Positions 22,601-33,467 of a stretch of 64,000 nt of DNA are shown here, piece by piece. Where the stretch lies: assembly GCA_027886185.1 (NCBI GenBank), contig WOAB01000152.1, forward strand, positions 62,001-126,000. The letters run 5' to 3'. Each line of letters starts with the position of its first letter. Position 1 is the stretch's first letter. The translations under genes were made by a program, and so were the position numbers. This stretch comes from Rheum nobile. Lineage: Eukaryota > Streptophyta > Magnoliopsida > Caryophyllales > Polygonaceae. The notes beneath the pieces were generated by a model. The model saw nothing but the letters and a program-made list of their open reading frames with translations. It searched no databases and was not told where the DNA came from.

Positions 22601-24330
22601 CACAACCTTGTCGAAGTAGCTTACACGCAGCCATCGCATTGATGAGCTTCTCGTTATCAGCGTCATTACGACCCTTGAACTTGAATACAAACTGGACCCT
22701 AGATGACACTGTCACAGTCCTTGAGCTAAAATCGATTACCGCCCCATGACGCATCAGCCAATCCATCTCGAGAATAATGTCGTATGGAGCCATGGCTATA
22801 CAGATCAAATCTGCCTCGAACTTCCGACCTTGAATGGAAATCGGAAATTCTGACAGACGCTTGGTTCCTATCAATTGTTCACTATTTGGAAGATTTACCA
22901 CAAATGGCTCACAAGCCTCATTGCACACTAAGCCTAGCTTATTCACACAGTTCTCCGAAATGAAAGAATGTGTGGCACCCGAATCAAACAATATACACAC
23001 AGAAGTAGAATGGAGGTATAGAGTACCTTGAGCAATCAGAGCATTTGGTCCGTCAGCCTCACGCATCTCGTAAAGCCACTGACCTTGACCTCCAGAAGCA
23101 GTTGGGGCTTTTCCCCTGTTCTAGGCAGTTGTCTGCGTCAAAGGGCTAGGAGTCTCAACCGGCTTGAATCGGGGTCGGTTGTTATGGCTAACAGACCCTT
23201 GTTGTGACTCAGTTCCCTTCTGTCTCCTTTGCGGACAAAATGTCTGCAAGTGCCCCTCCTTTCCGCAGGCAAAACACGTTCTCTTGTCCTTCGGACATTC
23301 GTTGCTTTTGTGCCCCGACGTGCCACAATTATAACACTGGATCAGATTCTTGCCCTGACCCGAGCGTTGAGTGGAACCTGCCTGTGTTGCCTCCGTTCTA
23401 GCCCGGCCAGACTTGGCAAAATTCGACGGTGGCGCGGGTCGCTTGAACCCACTTGCCTGAGGCTAGCTCTGTGCCGGTCTCTGGCGATTGCGCTTCTTAT
23501 CCGACTCCTCTAAAGTCACCTCCAATTTATAAGCGGCATCCACGTACTTCTCCAGAGTAGATCATCCGTGGCGCACCATCAAAGGCTTGATGTCTGGGTT
23601 CATCCACTCGTGGAAATGCCAGATCTTCTGTTCCTCATTAGACACATTCGGCCCAACATACTGCAACAGGTGATTAAACTTGGCCGCAAGCTCAGTCACC
23701 TTCAACCCATCCGTCTTCGGATAAATGAACTCCTTATGTTTCTCCTCCCTTATAGCACGGGAAAAGAAACGGTCAGTCATCTTTGTCTTAAACATTCCCC
23801 AGTTCAAACCAGGATGATCAGCTAGCCCAGTGCTTTCCCACCATTCGCTAGCCACCTCCTTCAGCTGAAGGGAAGCAATATGCACTTTTTCAGCCTCAGT
23901 GCACTCGACATTTCTGAACAACCTCTCCATGTGCGAGAACCAATACGCCACTTTGACTGGTCCCCCCTTGCCATCATAGCAGTCAGGCCTCATAGAGCTA
24001 ATGACCTTCAAAGCTCGACCATAATTCCCTCTGTTCCTGATGGCATCATTCTGAGGCATATGAATAACTGGCTCCTTGAATTCAGGGACCACCTGAGGAA
24101 CCGGCACACCTTGTGCCTGTGGTGCAATTGGCCGTATTATATCGGTGACCGCTTGCATAACGATCCCCAAATACCACTGGAGGATTAGCCCGCACTTGAC
24201 CATTGTCGACGGGGTTGTTGTGAGAGACAGACTCGCTCTCCTCCCCTTGATTTGCGGCGCTTCTTAGATTCCTCCTGGGGTCGTTGCTCGGCCCAGCACC
24301 ATCACAAATAGTGTTTCTTGTGTTCACCAT
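19636..24330 (-). pseudogene. Tekay 1 gag-pol polyprotein, multiply broken
   Basis: The start is ATG 24330 (MVNTRNT), preceded by a conserved CGGTAAACAG. Gag (YWFSHMERLFRNVECTEAEK, about 23940), zinc knuckles (about 23240-23330), protease LFDSGATHSFIS (about 22985), RT VFIDDIL (about 21980), RNase H (21560-21200), integrase HHCC and DDE (20900-20150) and the chromodomain tail (19780-19636) follow in the standard order. In-frame stops include 21775, 21630, 21304, 20472, 20136 and 19735, and a frameshift lies near 24190; others fall in the gag/protease part. Several are TGG to TAG. The stop at 20472-20474 is at the same codon as the only stop in Tekay 2. Confidence 0.88.
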
Positions 24331-24580
24331 CTGTTTACCGATCAATTTCCCAAGTATTTCACAACATTAATATCATATTTTTAAGATGCACAACGCATAG
24401 AATAGACTCGGAATAGATCAAACTGGTAAACTTTTATTGATGCAGTGAACTGAAACTGAGTTCGATAAGTTATACAAAAAGCCCTCCTAAGCGAGAAGAC
24501 AAAATTGCTAGGAGGCTACAACTCTATCAAAACGAAACAAAACAACTAAAAGAAATCACTACGGCCCATCACTGCCTTGT

Positions 24581-25741
24581 TCATGGGGCCATGAAGAGCT
24601 TCCTATACCCAGTGGACCTCTGACATATTCTCTTTGGAAGTGGACCATTCTCGGGTTCCGGTGTCGGACTCCTCGACCTACTAGGACCTGGAGCGCACGG
24701 CTCTTCCCTAGGCCTCGGTATCCTTGGTCTCTCACTAGACACAGGAACATTCGGCCCCTCCTCAGGTACCGGTGGGTAGCAAAACTCCTCAAGGAACCCT
24801 GGTTGGAAATCTGCCTTGTTCACCTCGTACTGAGGGTTGAGTAGCAGCCTGGCCTGACGGATGCACTCTTGGAGCTCGCGAACGTCCTCTAGCATATGGG
24901 AGAGACTGAGTTCTGTCTCGTAAGTCCTCTCCTCCATATCATACAAGGCATTTGTCCACTCCTCCATGCGCTCCTCAAGCACTCGGGGCCTAGGCCTGGC
25001 CTGTTGGGTCGGGACCACCCTCGGGGTACCCATCGCTTCCCAAGGCCTTGCCCTCATGCGAGCACACTCAGTCATCTCTTCTACCCGATGATGAACTTCG
25101 GAGGAAACCCTCTCGCTCTGATGAAGCACGTGCCGAGAAGTAGGGCTCACCATCGGCCTTCTCGGAGTGGGGATAAACTGCGGGTTCAGTGGTGCATCCA
25201 GTGGCCCATATCTCCTCCTGCTAATACCAGAGATCCCAAGCGCCTCCCAAGCGGCAGGGGACAACGGCGTATACTCCTCATCAGGCGGCAACTCTGGACT
25301 CGGGAAAATGATCTGCATTCCCGGGTCCTCACTGTCCTCATGCAAGTGCTCTAGGCCATCTGATTCATAGTCGAACTCCTCGAGGTCTTCCTCAGAGTCC
25401 TCCTCCTCCGGATCTTCTTCTTCTTCCGGGTCTTCTTTTGGATCCTCTTTCGGATCCTCCTCCACCTCGAAGTTGTCGTCATAGTACCCTCCATGATACT
25501 CCGCCGACTCCTCCTCTGTGTCCTCCCTCGGGTTTGCCTCAGGCTCTACCTCGGGAACCCTTGCCCCGTCGGACACCAACACCACCGACTCCTCGAGTAC
25601 GGTCTTCACCTCCTCGGGTGGACAACTTGGCTCCCCGACCTCAATGCATTGAGGGGGAACTGGAACCTCAAGCCTAACTGGAGATGGCGGAACCACCTCG
25701 ACTTCCTTCTTGTTCCTGAGTTGCGATACGAATGCGCCCAT
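24581..25741 (-). CDS. Tekay 1 extra acidic ORF upstream of gag (386 aa, intact)
   Basis: The open frame runs from ATG 25741 to the stop next to 24581, between the primer-binding site and gag. I know no named domain for it. Visible features: an N-terminal MGAFVSQL (Gly2 and Ser6, the N-myristoylation consensus); a block IEVGEPSCPPEEVKTVLEES; a strongly acidic middle (EEDPKEDPKEDPEEEEDPEE); a PLSPAAWEAL motif; IPTPRRP; a probable coiled coil (about residues 225-300, VLEERMEEWTNALYDMEER); and a Ser/Arg/Pro-rich basic C-terminus (SRSRSPTPEPENGPLPKRIC). The ORF at 54284-55210 in Tekay 2 has the same layout and motifs, so it is conserved between two diverged families. A CGCAG|G just before the ATG could be a splice acceptor. 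The function is unknown; membrane targeting is an inference from the N-terminus only. Confidence 0.75.
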   Translation of the reverse strand: MGAFVSQLRNKKEVEVVPPSPVRLEVPVPPQCIEVGEPSCPPEEVKTVLEESVVLVSDGARVPEVEPEANPREDTEEESAEYHGGYYDDNFEVEEDPKEDPKEDPEEEEDPEEEDSEEDLEEFDYESDGLEHLHEDSEDPGMQIIFPSPELPPDEEYTPLSPAAWEALGISGISRRRYGPLDAPLNPQFIPTPRRPMVSPTSRHVLHQSERVSSEVHHRVEEMTECARMRARPWEAMGTPRVVPTQQARPRPRVLEERMEEWTNALYDMEERTYETELSLSHMLEDVRELQECIRQARLLLNPQYEVNKADFQPGFLEEFCYPPVPEEGPNVPVSSERPRIPRPREEPCAPGPSRSRSPTPEPENGPLPKRICQRSTGYRKLFMAP

Positions 25742-25992
25742 ATCCTGCGAGGCGACAAGAAAATGTTAGTCTTTCTAAATATAGAAGCGAACTTACTATA
25801 TCAGACTGGAAAGAAGGCACGACTTGAATGGCAAAGATTTGAAAATACACTGTTTACTCAAGTATGGTTTTATTCAACATTTTCAACCTTTGATTCTAAC
25901 CAACTACTTTTCACATCACGAACGGGTAAACGGTTCATAAAATTTTGTTTTAGGTAAAACGATTTGAAAACCCGACCCGTTTTAAAACTTTC

Positions 25993-26005
25993 GGCTCTAA
26001 TACCA
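25993..26005 (-). promoter_or_regulatory. Tekay 1 primer-binding site (tRNA-iMet)
   Basis: The minus strand reads TGGTATTAGAGCC, one mismatch from the initiator-Met site TGGTATCAGAGCC, four bases inside the 5' LTR end at 26010. Confidence 0.9.
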
Positions 26006-26009
26006 AATC

Positions 26010-28312
26010 TTTAACACCCCTAAATATTCCTTTGAAAATATTATCGTCAATGACCTCAGATTACACATCTGGGGTCACCCAAGGCTTAACCATTTTACAA
26101 CAACCATATAATAACACAATTTATATTAAATATCGTCAAAATTCCCAAATATTATTTAAACCAAAGTCACGGTTTTACAACTGTCGATACCAAATACAAC
26201 CAAATACGGATTTGTTTCAATACAGCGGAAGTCTTTAAAATAATTAACATTACGAAGGGTCTTAATCTGCGCGATCTCACGCCTAGGATCCTTAACCTTG
26301 GAAAACTCTTTAAACGTCATATGCCTTCATCATCGCGTACTAGCCTTCATGGAAAGGGAGTTTACCTGATGTGCCGTATGAGACGGATGACACCAGCCAA
26401 CCATGCAGAGGAAAATAACCGGTTGGTTAGTCTAATGAAAGACTACGCAAGGGTAAACTAGAAAATGTTCTAAGTAGTCGTATTAGGTTACACCTGTCGC
26501 TTCTCGAATAATAACCGATGACGACAGTGAACCTCAACACTTCCACAGAAACATATGAAAAGGTATGAACAAGAGAAGACTCCAAAAGATTGAGTCTTAG
26601 GGGAAACGTATGAAGAGAAGACTCCAAAAGAGTGAGTCTTACGGAAACGTATGACAAGTGTTTGGGAACGTTATAGTTTCACACAAGCGTTTAAAAATGA
26701 CTTGATCATTTGGGTCCACAACCAACCTCACCGCACAATGCGAATTCAGATTTGGAAGGAGGACTTACTCTAACCGAAGTCCGGGCGGTTTACACGTTGT
26801 ACTCCTCGCCCGAGGGTATATTAATTATGTGCATAACTGTACTTATCTTATTTAATTCTAAAACGTATATTCATGTTTACAGCTTTTATAATATATATAT
26901 CATCTCGATACGAGAGATATCTTGGGAACATTTTCCGAATGTTTGGCACCAGCTGTGTGCACCACCACCTATACTCGGATAGGGGTAGGTCATGACCAGG
27001 AAAGTGTTAGGGCAAAATGATCCTAAGCACCAAGTTATAAAGAAACGACTAGACCTCGCAAGGTACATAACATTCCTACGAATACTCATTCTAACTACAC
27101 ATTTAAGTTCACACATAAATCCACACCAATACCATCACGGTAATTAACAAGTATAATAGCGTTGTTTCTAGCAATATATACAACCTATTATAATATCATA
27201 TTTTAATCACATCATTTATAAAATCTGTTCCAAAACAAAAACAATATTTCATTCCAATTTAATTAACAATCAAAATAATTGATAACTAAAGGAAATATGG
27301 AATGATTAAGCAAGAGCAAACGAAAACAACATTTCATTCCAATTTAATTAACAATCAAAATAATTGATAACTAAAGGAAATATGGAATGATTAAGCAAGA
27401 GCGAACCGCCACTTGCCTTAGTCTAGACGAACGTAGTTGTCGGGTTCCGGGTATCTGGGAACTGGAATCTGGTTACGGATTCCTACGACGACGACGAACA
27501 ACGACGGAACCCTAAGTTAGATTCGATACACACGGACAAACATACGAACGAAAGAATCAAAAGAAAACGAGGGTCAAAGCCGTGACCGGGCTCCTCCAAG
27601 CCGCGGTCGCGGTTTCAATTTCTGCGGTCACGGATTTCTGGGCAGAGCCGCGGTCGCGGATCTCCCCCTGTCGCGACCCTAAATCGGTTCGAGGCTCACC
27701 GATTACAACGACGACGATGCTAGCGACCACTCCTCGGCTTCGAACAAGGCTCACCACCACTCCAAGCTTCCAAGGCACCACTGGCGACCACAAAGAACTC
27801 TGGCGAAAACTCCAATGAGACACGAATTCCAGCGAGGAAAGAACGAGAGAAGGAGAGATTGATTCGGGGCTGAGGATGCATATCTCCGAGGCCTCGACCT
27901 CCTTATATTGGGTGGGAAGGAGTATAACGCCGGCTAGACGAACCGATCGAGCTCCCTCCATCGGCGAAACGCCGGAATTCAAATCGGCGAAAACGCAAAA
28001 GGCAATGAAGACGACGAAGAACAGTTTCCGCGATCGCGGAAACTCCTCCGCGGTCGCGGAAATGCCGCGAATGCGTCATTTGGCCTCATATCGCGGGTTT
28101 CGTCCAAAACGTACCAATTTAATATTTTTTTTGTACTCTTAAAAAGATATTTTAAGACAAAAAATGCAATAACGTATAGTAATACGTTCAAAAGATTATT
28201 ACAGAAATCATAGAAGTTACAGAAATTCCAAATACGCCAAACGCGTCTTGCTTACAGAACGAGGGTTGGGAAAATTACCCAAATAACCTTACTGAAATTG
28301 AGGGGTATTACA
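26010..28312 (-). repeat. Tekay 1 5' LTR
   Basis: 2,303 bp. The minus-strand end next to the primer site is mutated (TG of the terminal TGTAACACC reads TT on the plus strand at 26010). It contains an 86-bp tandem duplication at about 27245-27415 (ATTTCATTCCAATTTAATTA at 27245 and 27331). The TATA region at about 27901-27909 carries one change from the 3' LTR. Palindrome arrays lie at 27598-27665 and 28018-28065. Confidence 0.9.
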
Positions 28313-28317
28313 ATACT

Positions 28318-28856
28318 CACCTCTCCCTCTCCCCCCACTTGGTTTAAAGGTAAGAGTCTCCCCATTTCCTTGTTCTTATTTGGTAGATTGTAGAAGTTCT
28401 TTAGCTTTGTTGATTTTGATTTTTTCTGTTTAGCTTAGTTGTTTTTGGGTGTTTGTTCCTTTATTCAATTTTAGAGTTTTCTAGTTGGTTGGTTTTTATT
28501 GGGGTTTATTCCTTTGTCTGATTTTGGGGTTTACATATATTTGCATGAGTGTGGGAAATTTGCTTTTGCGCGGGAAAATAGATCTGATCTGCATGCTTAC
28601 TATTTTGTCGTTTTTCCTGAAATTATGACGGCATATATTACCCACTTGTTAGTTACAGTAGGCCATTGGCAGGATTTGTGTGCTTCATTACTACTATGTT
28701 TAGGCCCTTGGCGGGATATAACTTCATGTCTTAGGCCCTTGGCGGGATAGACTATTACTTGGGTCCTAATCATTTGTTGTTGGAAGTTGTCTTGGGTGTT
28801 TCTTTGTTCTTGTGTTTGACGCTTTTTCTAGGTCTCCATTTGTTCACCTAGGCATT
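28318..28856 (+). other. Element A leader upstream of ORF1
   Basis: No open frame of note. T-rich leader sequence carries three copies of a GGCCNTTGGC(A/G)GGAT-type word at 28662-28750 (for example TAGGCCCTTGGCGGGATA twice). It continues the DNA interrupted by Tekay 1 at the ATACT duplication. Confidence 0.45.
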
Positions 28857-30121
28857 ATGGCTTCGCGTCCACCGCGTCGTGCCCAACCGCAATAGGGTGT
28901 TGATCATATCCGTTTACTTGATGAGCACAAGGCTGTTTACAAGGAGCTTAATAAGCGGACATGGCAAAGTACTAGGTGGCTCAATCTTCTCTACCTTGCG
29001 GCCTTGGGTCTTAATGACGAGTTGCTCCATCTAGCATCTATAATTTCTGCTCATACCCTTCTTGATGCTCGCTGGCCTGCATACAAGGTTCTCACCTTGG
29101 AATTTCTGAGTTTCCTCACTACTAATATGGACCGCAACACTGGCGAAGGTCTCTTGACTTTTCGCTTAGGAAATGAATGGAGGGATATGACCTTGGCTGC
29201 GCTAAAAGAAATATATGGGTTCTTCCCTTTTAGACGCTGTACAAATCTGGACAAGAAAGAACAACACATTTTCTGGTGCACGATTACTGGGCAAGCGAAA
29301 TACGAAAGTCAGCGTTCTAAGGGGTCAACCATTGTTCACCCTTGCCTCAGAATCCTCTACAAGTTCTTCTCTCATACCATTTTTGCGCGTGATGATGTCG
29401 GTGGAGGCGTTAGAAACGGGGAACTTCTACTCCTTTGGGCTATGCTTAGGGGCGTCGAAGTCAATCTTGGATATCAGTTGACCCAGAAGTTCCTCTCTTA
29501 TCAAGGCAAGGATAGAGGCGTTATTTGCATTGGGGGCATGATCACGCCCATTGCTTCCTACTTTGACATAAATCTGAATCATTACACTGAGACCCCCAAT
29601 AGCCTATGGCTGGACTGTGATTACTTGTGTACTTGCAAGTGGATTGTGAGCGATCACCTGGCAATTACTCTCTTGCATTCACGCAGTTAGGTAAAAGGAG
29701 ACGCCTCCCCGATCCTGACCACACCCCCACCATTGATGAATGCAACTGGTATTCTGGCTGGATTGACAATGACACATCAGATAAGGAGGACGAGTCTGAT
29801 GACGATGATATGCCTGATGCTGATTCGCTACTCGCTTCTACAACCCCCTTTCATGACGATGCGGGTCCTTCGTGTCATTATGAGCAGGGTGGCCCCTCCT
29901 CATCCTCCACCTATACCATGCCCGACTATGCGTCTGATTTTGCCTATCTGCGCATGCATGTGGACTCCTTGGACACGAGGATGACGAGCTTACAGTTGTC
30001 GGTTGACCACATTCGTGAGCAGGTTGGCAGCCATCATCGGATGACCGAGTTGATATATCACAACGTGTTTGGGTACCCTTTCGACCCGAGCGCCCAGTAC
30101 CCACCACCACCTCCTCAATAG
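28857..30121 (+). pseudogene. Athila ORF1-type (putative env-like) protein, broken
   Basis: The start is ATG 28857 (MASRPPRR). An in-frame TAG follows at codon 13 (28893). The frame then runs through the pattern of the plant 'Athila ORF-1' family: LTLEFLSFL, LLTFRLGNEWRDMTLAAL, EIYGFFPFRR, a HTIFARDD segment, NGELLLLWAML, and GGMITPIASYF. A frameshift near 29640-29690 moves the rest to another frame, which carries an acidic stretch (DKEDESDDDDMPDAD) and a short coiled coil (LRMHVDSLDTRMTSLQLSV) and ends at 30121. In full-length Athila elements this ORF lies after pol. Here no gag or pol precedes it, so element A is a non-autonomous derivative. The biochemical role of this ORF family is not established. 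Confidence 0.75.
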
Positions 30122-31516
30122 ACTTCCTCGGTGAGTTTCTTCTTCCTCTCGTTACTTTCTCTACATTAGGGTCAATGTAGATTTTAGCTTGGGGGGTTGA
30201 TACTCATTAGTTGATTGACATGTTTCCATTTGCATTTGCATTTAGTGTTAGTTTTCCATGTCTTGTGTTATGTTTGCATGCATTGCATTGTTGGATGTTG
30301 GATTTGACTCCATTGCTTCTTTCCCTCTGATTGTTTTCCTTGTGAAGCATGCTATATGAGTCCTCTCAACATGTTTTGGTTGTTAATATTGCAATTGCAT
30401 TATGTGCATGATTATGAGCGCTTGAATGTTTGACATTTGGTTGGAACATGTGACCTTTGATTGAGATGTGTTAGGACCAATACTCTAGACAAGCGTCCTA
30501 GTGAGCTTTTGAGCCTTTTATGTACTATAATTTCATGAGTCCTCTTATTTCTCTTGTGTGTGAATCTCTACTTGCTTGCTATCTCCAGAACTTGCATTAA
30601 AATCTTTTTCAAGGCTACGCTTATGATTTATGTACATGACATTTATATGATTGAGGCATTGTTTCATATTAGCCCTTCATCCTTGACCACCCTATATATG
30701 TTTTCCTCTACTTGAAGCCCATTTGTGCCTTAATTGCCTTTTCTTTGGAAGCTCTACAAAAGCATACCGAGCCTAAATATTCATCCTACCCATCCGGGGA
30801 TTAGGATAGTAGATTTGTTTTGCTAGAGTGGGTTTGAGCCAAGCTTGTGATGTTTATATTGTGTCTCCTTTCTTTTCCTCCATATTTCTCTTAAAAAAAA
30901 TGGTGAAGGATAAAGAAAAGAAAAAAAGAAAAAATCCAAAAAAAGAAAAAAAATGGAAGAGGAAGAGGAAGAAGCAAATAAGGAAGAGCAAGGAGACAAT
31001 CAAAGTATTGCAGGGATATGTTGTATGGGTTTGAAGAATGAAATTGGAAGTGAAGGATTGTTCTAAGCTTGGTGTCGCCTTGGAAATTCTTTTCCCCGGA
31101 TTTAGCACCACATGGCCTAAATATATCCCTACCTTGATCCTATACCATGGCCCCATTACAACCCTGTGAAGACCTCATGATTTTTGTTGTGTGCATGATG
31201 CCTAGTAGTGGAGATTAAGAACATTGATGCAAGCCTATGGTAGTTTAGCATTCAAAGTGGAGAACTAAGCGAAACACAAACCTAGACACATGAGTGGAGT
31301 GACTTATTCTTGTATCCTGGTGAGGTTTGGAGTTGAGGAACTATTTACATTTTTGTCATTGGTTGCAAAGCATGTTATGATAGCACTTGTCTTATGTTTG
31401 AACTCTTATGATCATTGTCCATTTGTCTCTTGGATATAAACAACCTTAACATATTTTGTGGATTCATTGATTATGTACTTACTTGAGGACAAGCAAGGGT
31501 TATGCTTGGAGGAATT
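30122..31516 (+). other. Element A 3' untranslated region with polypurine tract
   Basis: No coding sequence. There is a long purine-rich block at 30890-30995 (A/G runs with GAAGAGGAAGAGGAAG), a common feature of Athila 3' regions. The probable polypurine tract ATGCTTGGAGGAATTT (31502-31516) directly precedes an LTR start TGATGACATCC. Confidence 0.65.
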
Positions 31517-32016
31517 TGATGACATCCAATTTGTTACACGTTTAGGACATGGATTTGTGCTTAATCTAGGTTGTTTTATGCATTTTGTGTTGCATTTATA
31601 GCTAGTTGCATTATTTTCTTTGTTATGGAGGTCTACACAAGGAAATGTGTGTTTTCAGGTACTTGGGTGGATTTTTAGAGCTGTTTATGGATGCTGCTAG
31701 AACCCTGGTTGTCATCTGGAGGCTAACAGGACAAATCGTGAAGAATTTAGCCCGGATTCGAACTAAAATAAGAGGTCGTGCGTTTTGGACTGAATTTCCT
31801 TCAAGAGGCCGTGCGTTCCACTGCACGGCCATGCAAGCGGTGATTTCTCGCAATTGGCATGTGCGCTTTGCCTGTGCGTTTTTCGCACTGCTGTGCATTT
31901 TGCGTTTTTCGCCCAAGCTGTATGATTTCATACATGTAGGATTTTGGCCGTGTGTTTTTCGCACAGTCAAGGCACGGGCCGTGCGTTTTACCCGGATGAC
32001 TTTATTTTTAGAATAT
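31517..32016 (+). repeat. Element A 3' LTR (5' part only)
   Basis: It starts TGATGACATCC after the polypurine tract. It contains repeated GTGCGTT/GCACGGCC words at 31756-31835 and the block matching 17012-17190. The match to the left LTR stops at GAATAT, exactly where another LTR start (TGATAGCATCC) begins. Element B was therefore apparently inserted here, with AATAT (32012-32016) as the likely left target duplication. Confidence 0.7.
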
Positions 32017-33334
32017 TGATAGCATCCATTTCATACATGTTTAGGGTATGCATTTAGGCATAAATTAGGTCGTTTGCATATGCATATTTCTTGCATTTAG
32101 TTTGTTTTGTAGTTTTATTGGATTTCGATGTCTACACAAGTTTCTATGGCATTTCAGGTATTTTACCGAGTTTAGCAGATTTATGGACTTGGTCGCGGGA
32201 TTTAAATGGCTGATTGCGTGAGCTGATAAGTGGGCCATTAAGTTAATTAAACGAACCAGCCAATTTTAAATGAAGAAAGCTGAAGCCCACGTCCAGGAGA
32301 AGCCCACGTGAAGCAGCTGTAATGAAGGTGATGGCGTTAGCGTGATGTCATGGTGACGTGAGCGAGAGAGTGAAATGGAGGTGGGCCACGCGTACTTGTT
32401 GCTGGAGTTGGGCCGTGAAGAAGCCGAGAATACGAAGCTTTAGCTGTTGATTCTTTTTATTATTATTGTTTTATTATTTTTTTATCATACATTTTTAGGA
32501 TTAGGTTAAGTAACCTTTTTTCAGCAGTTGCCGATCATCGTTCGTTCATTCTAGAGTTTTGGAGTTTTTGCTACAAACCTATGAAGAACTAAGTCCCCTT
32601 GGCTTAGTCAGACGCTGAAGCTTTCGTTTTGATTAAGTTGTGAGATTCTCGTTCCTTATCTATTGCATGGTTTTTATCCCTTCTCTTGCTTAAGTTGCTT
32701 ATGATTGATATTGATAATCTCTATTTGAACGCAACTAGGGTTTATTGTTATTGATTAATTGCTAGATCTAGATTGTTACTGGTTGAGCATATCTATTTCA
32801 GAGTAGCAACTGCATCGTACTAGTATCTGATTATGCTAGTCTTATGCAGAAGAGAATTGATTTACATTCTAGGATAAAAGCTGGTTGTTTTATGCTAGAA
32901 TTGTATCCAACTATATTCCTATCCGTAAGGCTGCTGTTAAACTGAATCTTGATAGTTTCAGGGTTGTTTAATTAGTTAGTGCTAATAGTATCTGGTTGTG
33001 CTATTAGTTATATCTGAAAAGGAATTGGAATTTCCATTGCATGAGATTTTGAATGATTTTCTATGATCAACTTGTCATACGAATAGTGGATGTTGTTTGA
33101 CTAAGTGCTTTTCCCATCACTGATTTCAAAACTCTTTCGCTTGTTTACTTTTGCATGCTTAGTTACTTAAAACAAACAAAACCCCCCTTTGGTTACTTTG
33201 GTTTGACGCATAACTTGCATATTAAGATAGATCCATCTCCTTGTGGATTTGACCCGTACTTACCTAGGACTACGGTTTAAGGTTTGTTTGGATATTTTGC
33301 ATAGCAGTTTTTACACGACAAAAACCTGTTATCA
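32017..33334 (+). repeat. Element B 5' LTR (Athila-type)
   Basis: It starts TGATAGCATCCATTTC and ends GTTATCA at 33334, three bases before a tRNA-Asp primer site. The U5-like part (GAAGAACTAAGTCCCCTTGG, ... ACGCAACTAGGG ..., CTTGATAGTTTC, ... CCTTGTGGATTTGACCCG) parallels the LTR at 43923-45269, but the U3 parts are unrelated. These are two related families. Confidence 0.75.
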
Positions 33335-33337
33335 AAT

Positions 33338-33355
33338 TGGCGCCGTTGTCGGGGA
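33338..33355 (+). promoter_or_regulatory. Primer-binding site, tRNA-Asp type
   Basis: TGGCGCCGTTGTCGGGGA matches the tRNA-Asp(GTC) 3' end complement TGGCGCCGTTGCCGGGGA with one change. This is the usual primer of Athila/Tat elements. Confidence 0.9.
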
Positions 33356-33467
33356 GGCAATAATCTATTTTGTATGCGATTTGTGTGTCAACTATTGTGT
33401 GGAACTATCTTACGGTCCACACCCATGCTATTGATTTTTGTTTTTCCTGTTTGATTTTGTTACAAAG

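Larger units (their letters stand above)
17633..28312 (-). mobile_element. Tekay-lineage Ty3/gypsy retrotransposon 1, complete structure, defective
   Basis: The outer ends are TGTAACACCCC (17633) and GGGGTATTACA (28312). A perfect 5-bp target duplication ATACT lies at 17628-17632 and 28313-28317. On the minus strand the order is 5' LTR (28312-26010), initiator-Met primer site, an acidic extra ORF, gag-pol with a C-terminal chromodomain, polypurine tract, and 3' LTR (19527-17633). The Tekay (Del) assignment rests on the long LTRs and the integrase/chromodomain tail. Gag-pol has many lesions, and the LTRs differ by indels. Confidence 0.92.

Noticed and set aside
30828..31034. Lys-rich open frame (KKKRKNPKKEKK-like)
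   Set aside because: It is the purine-rich tract of an Athila 3' region read as protein; no conserved domain.
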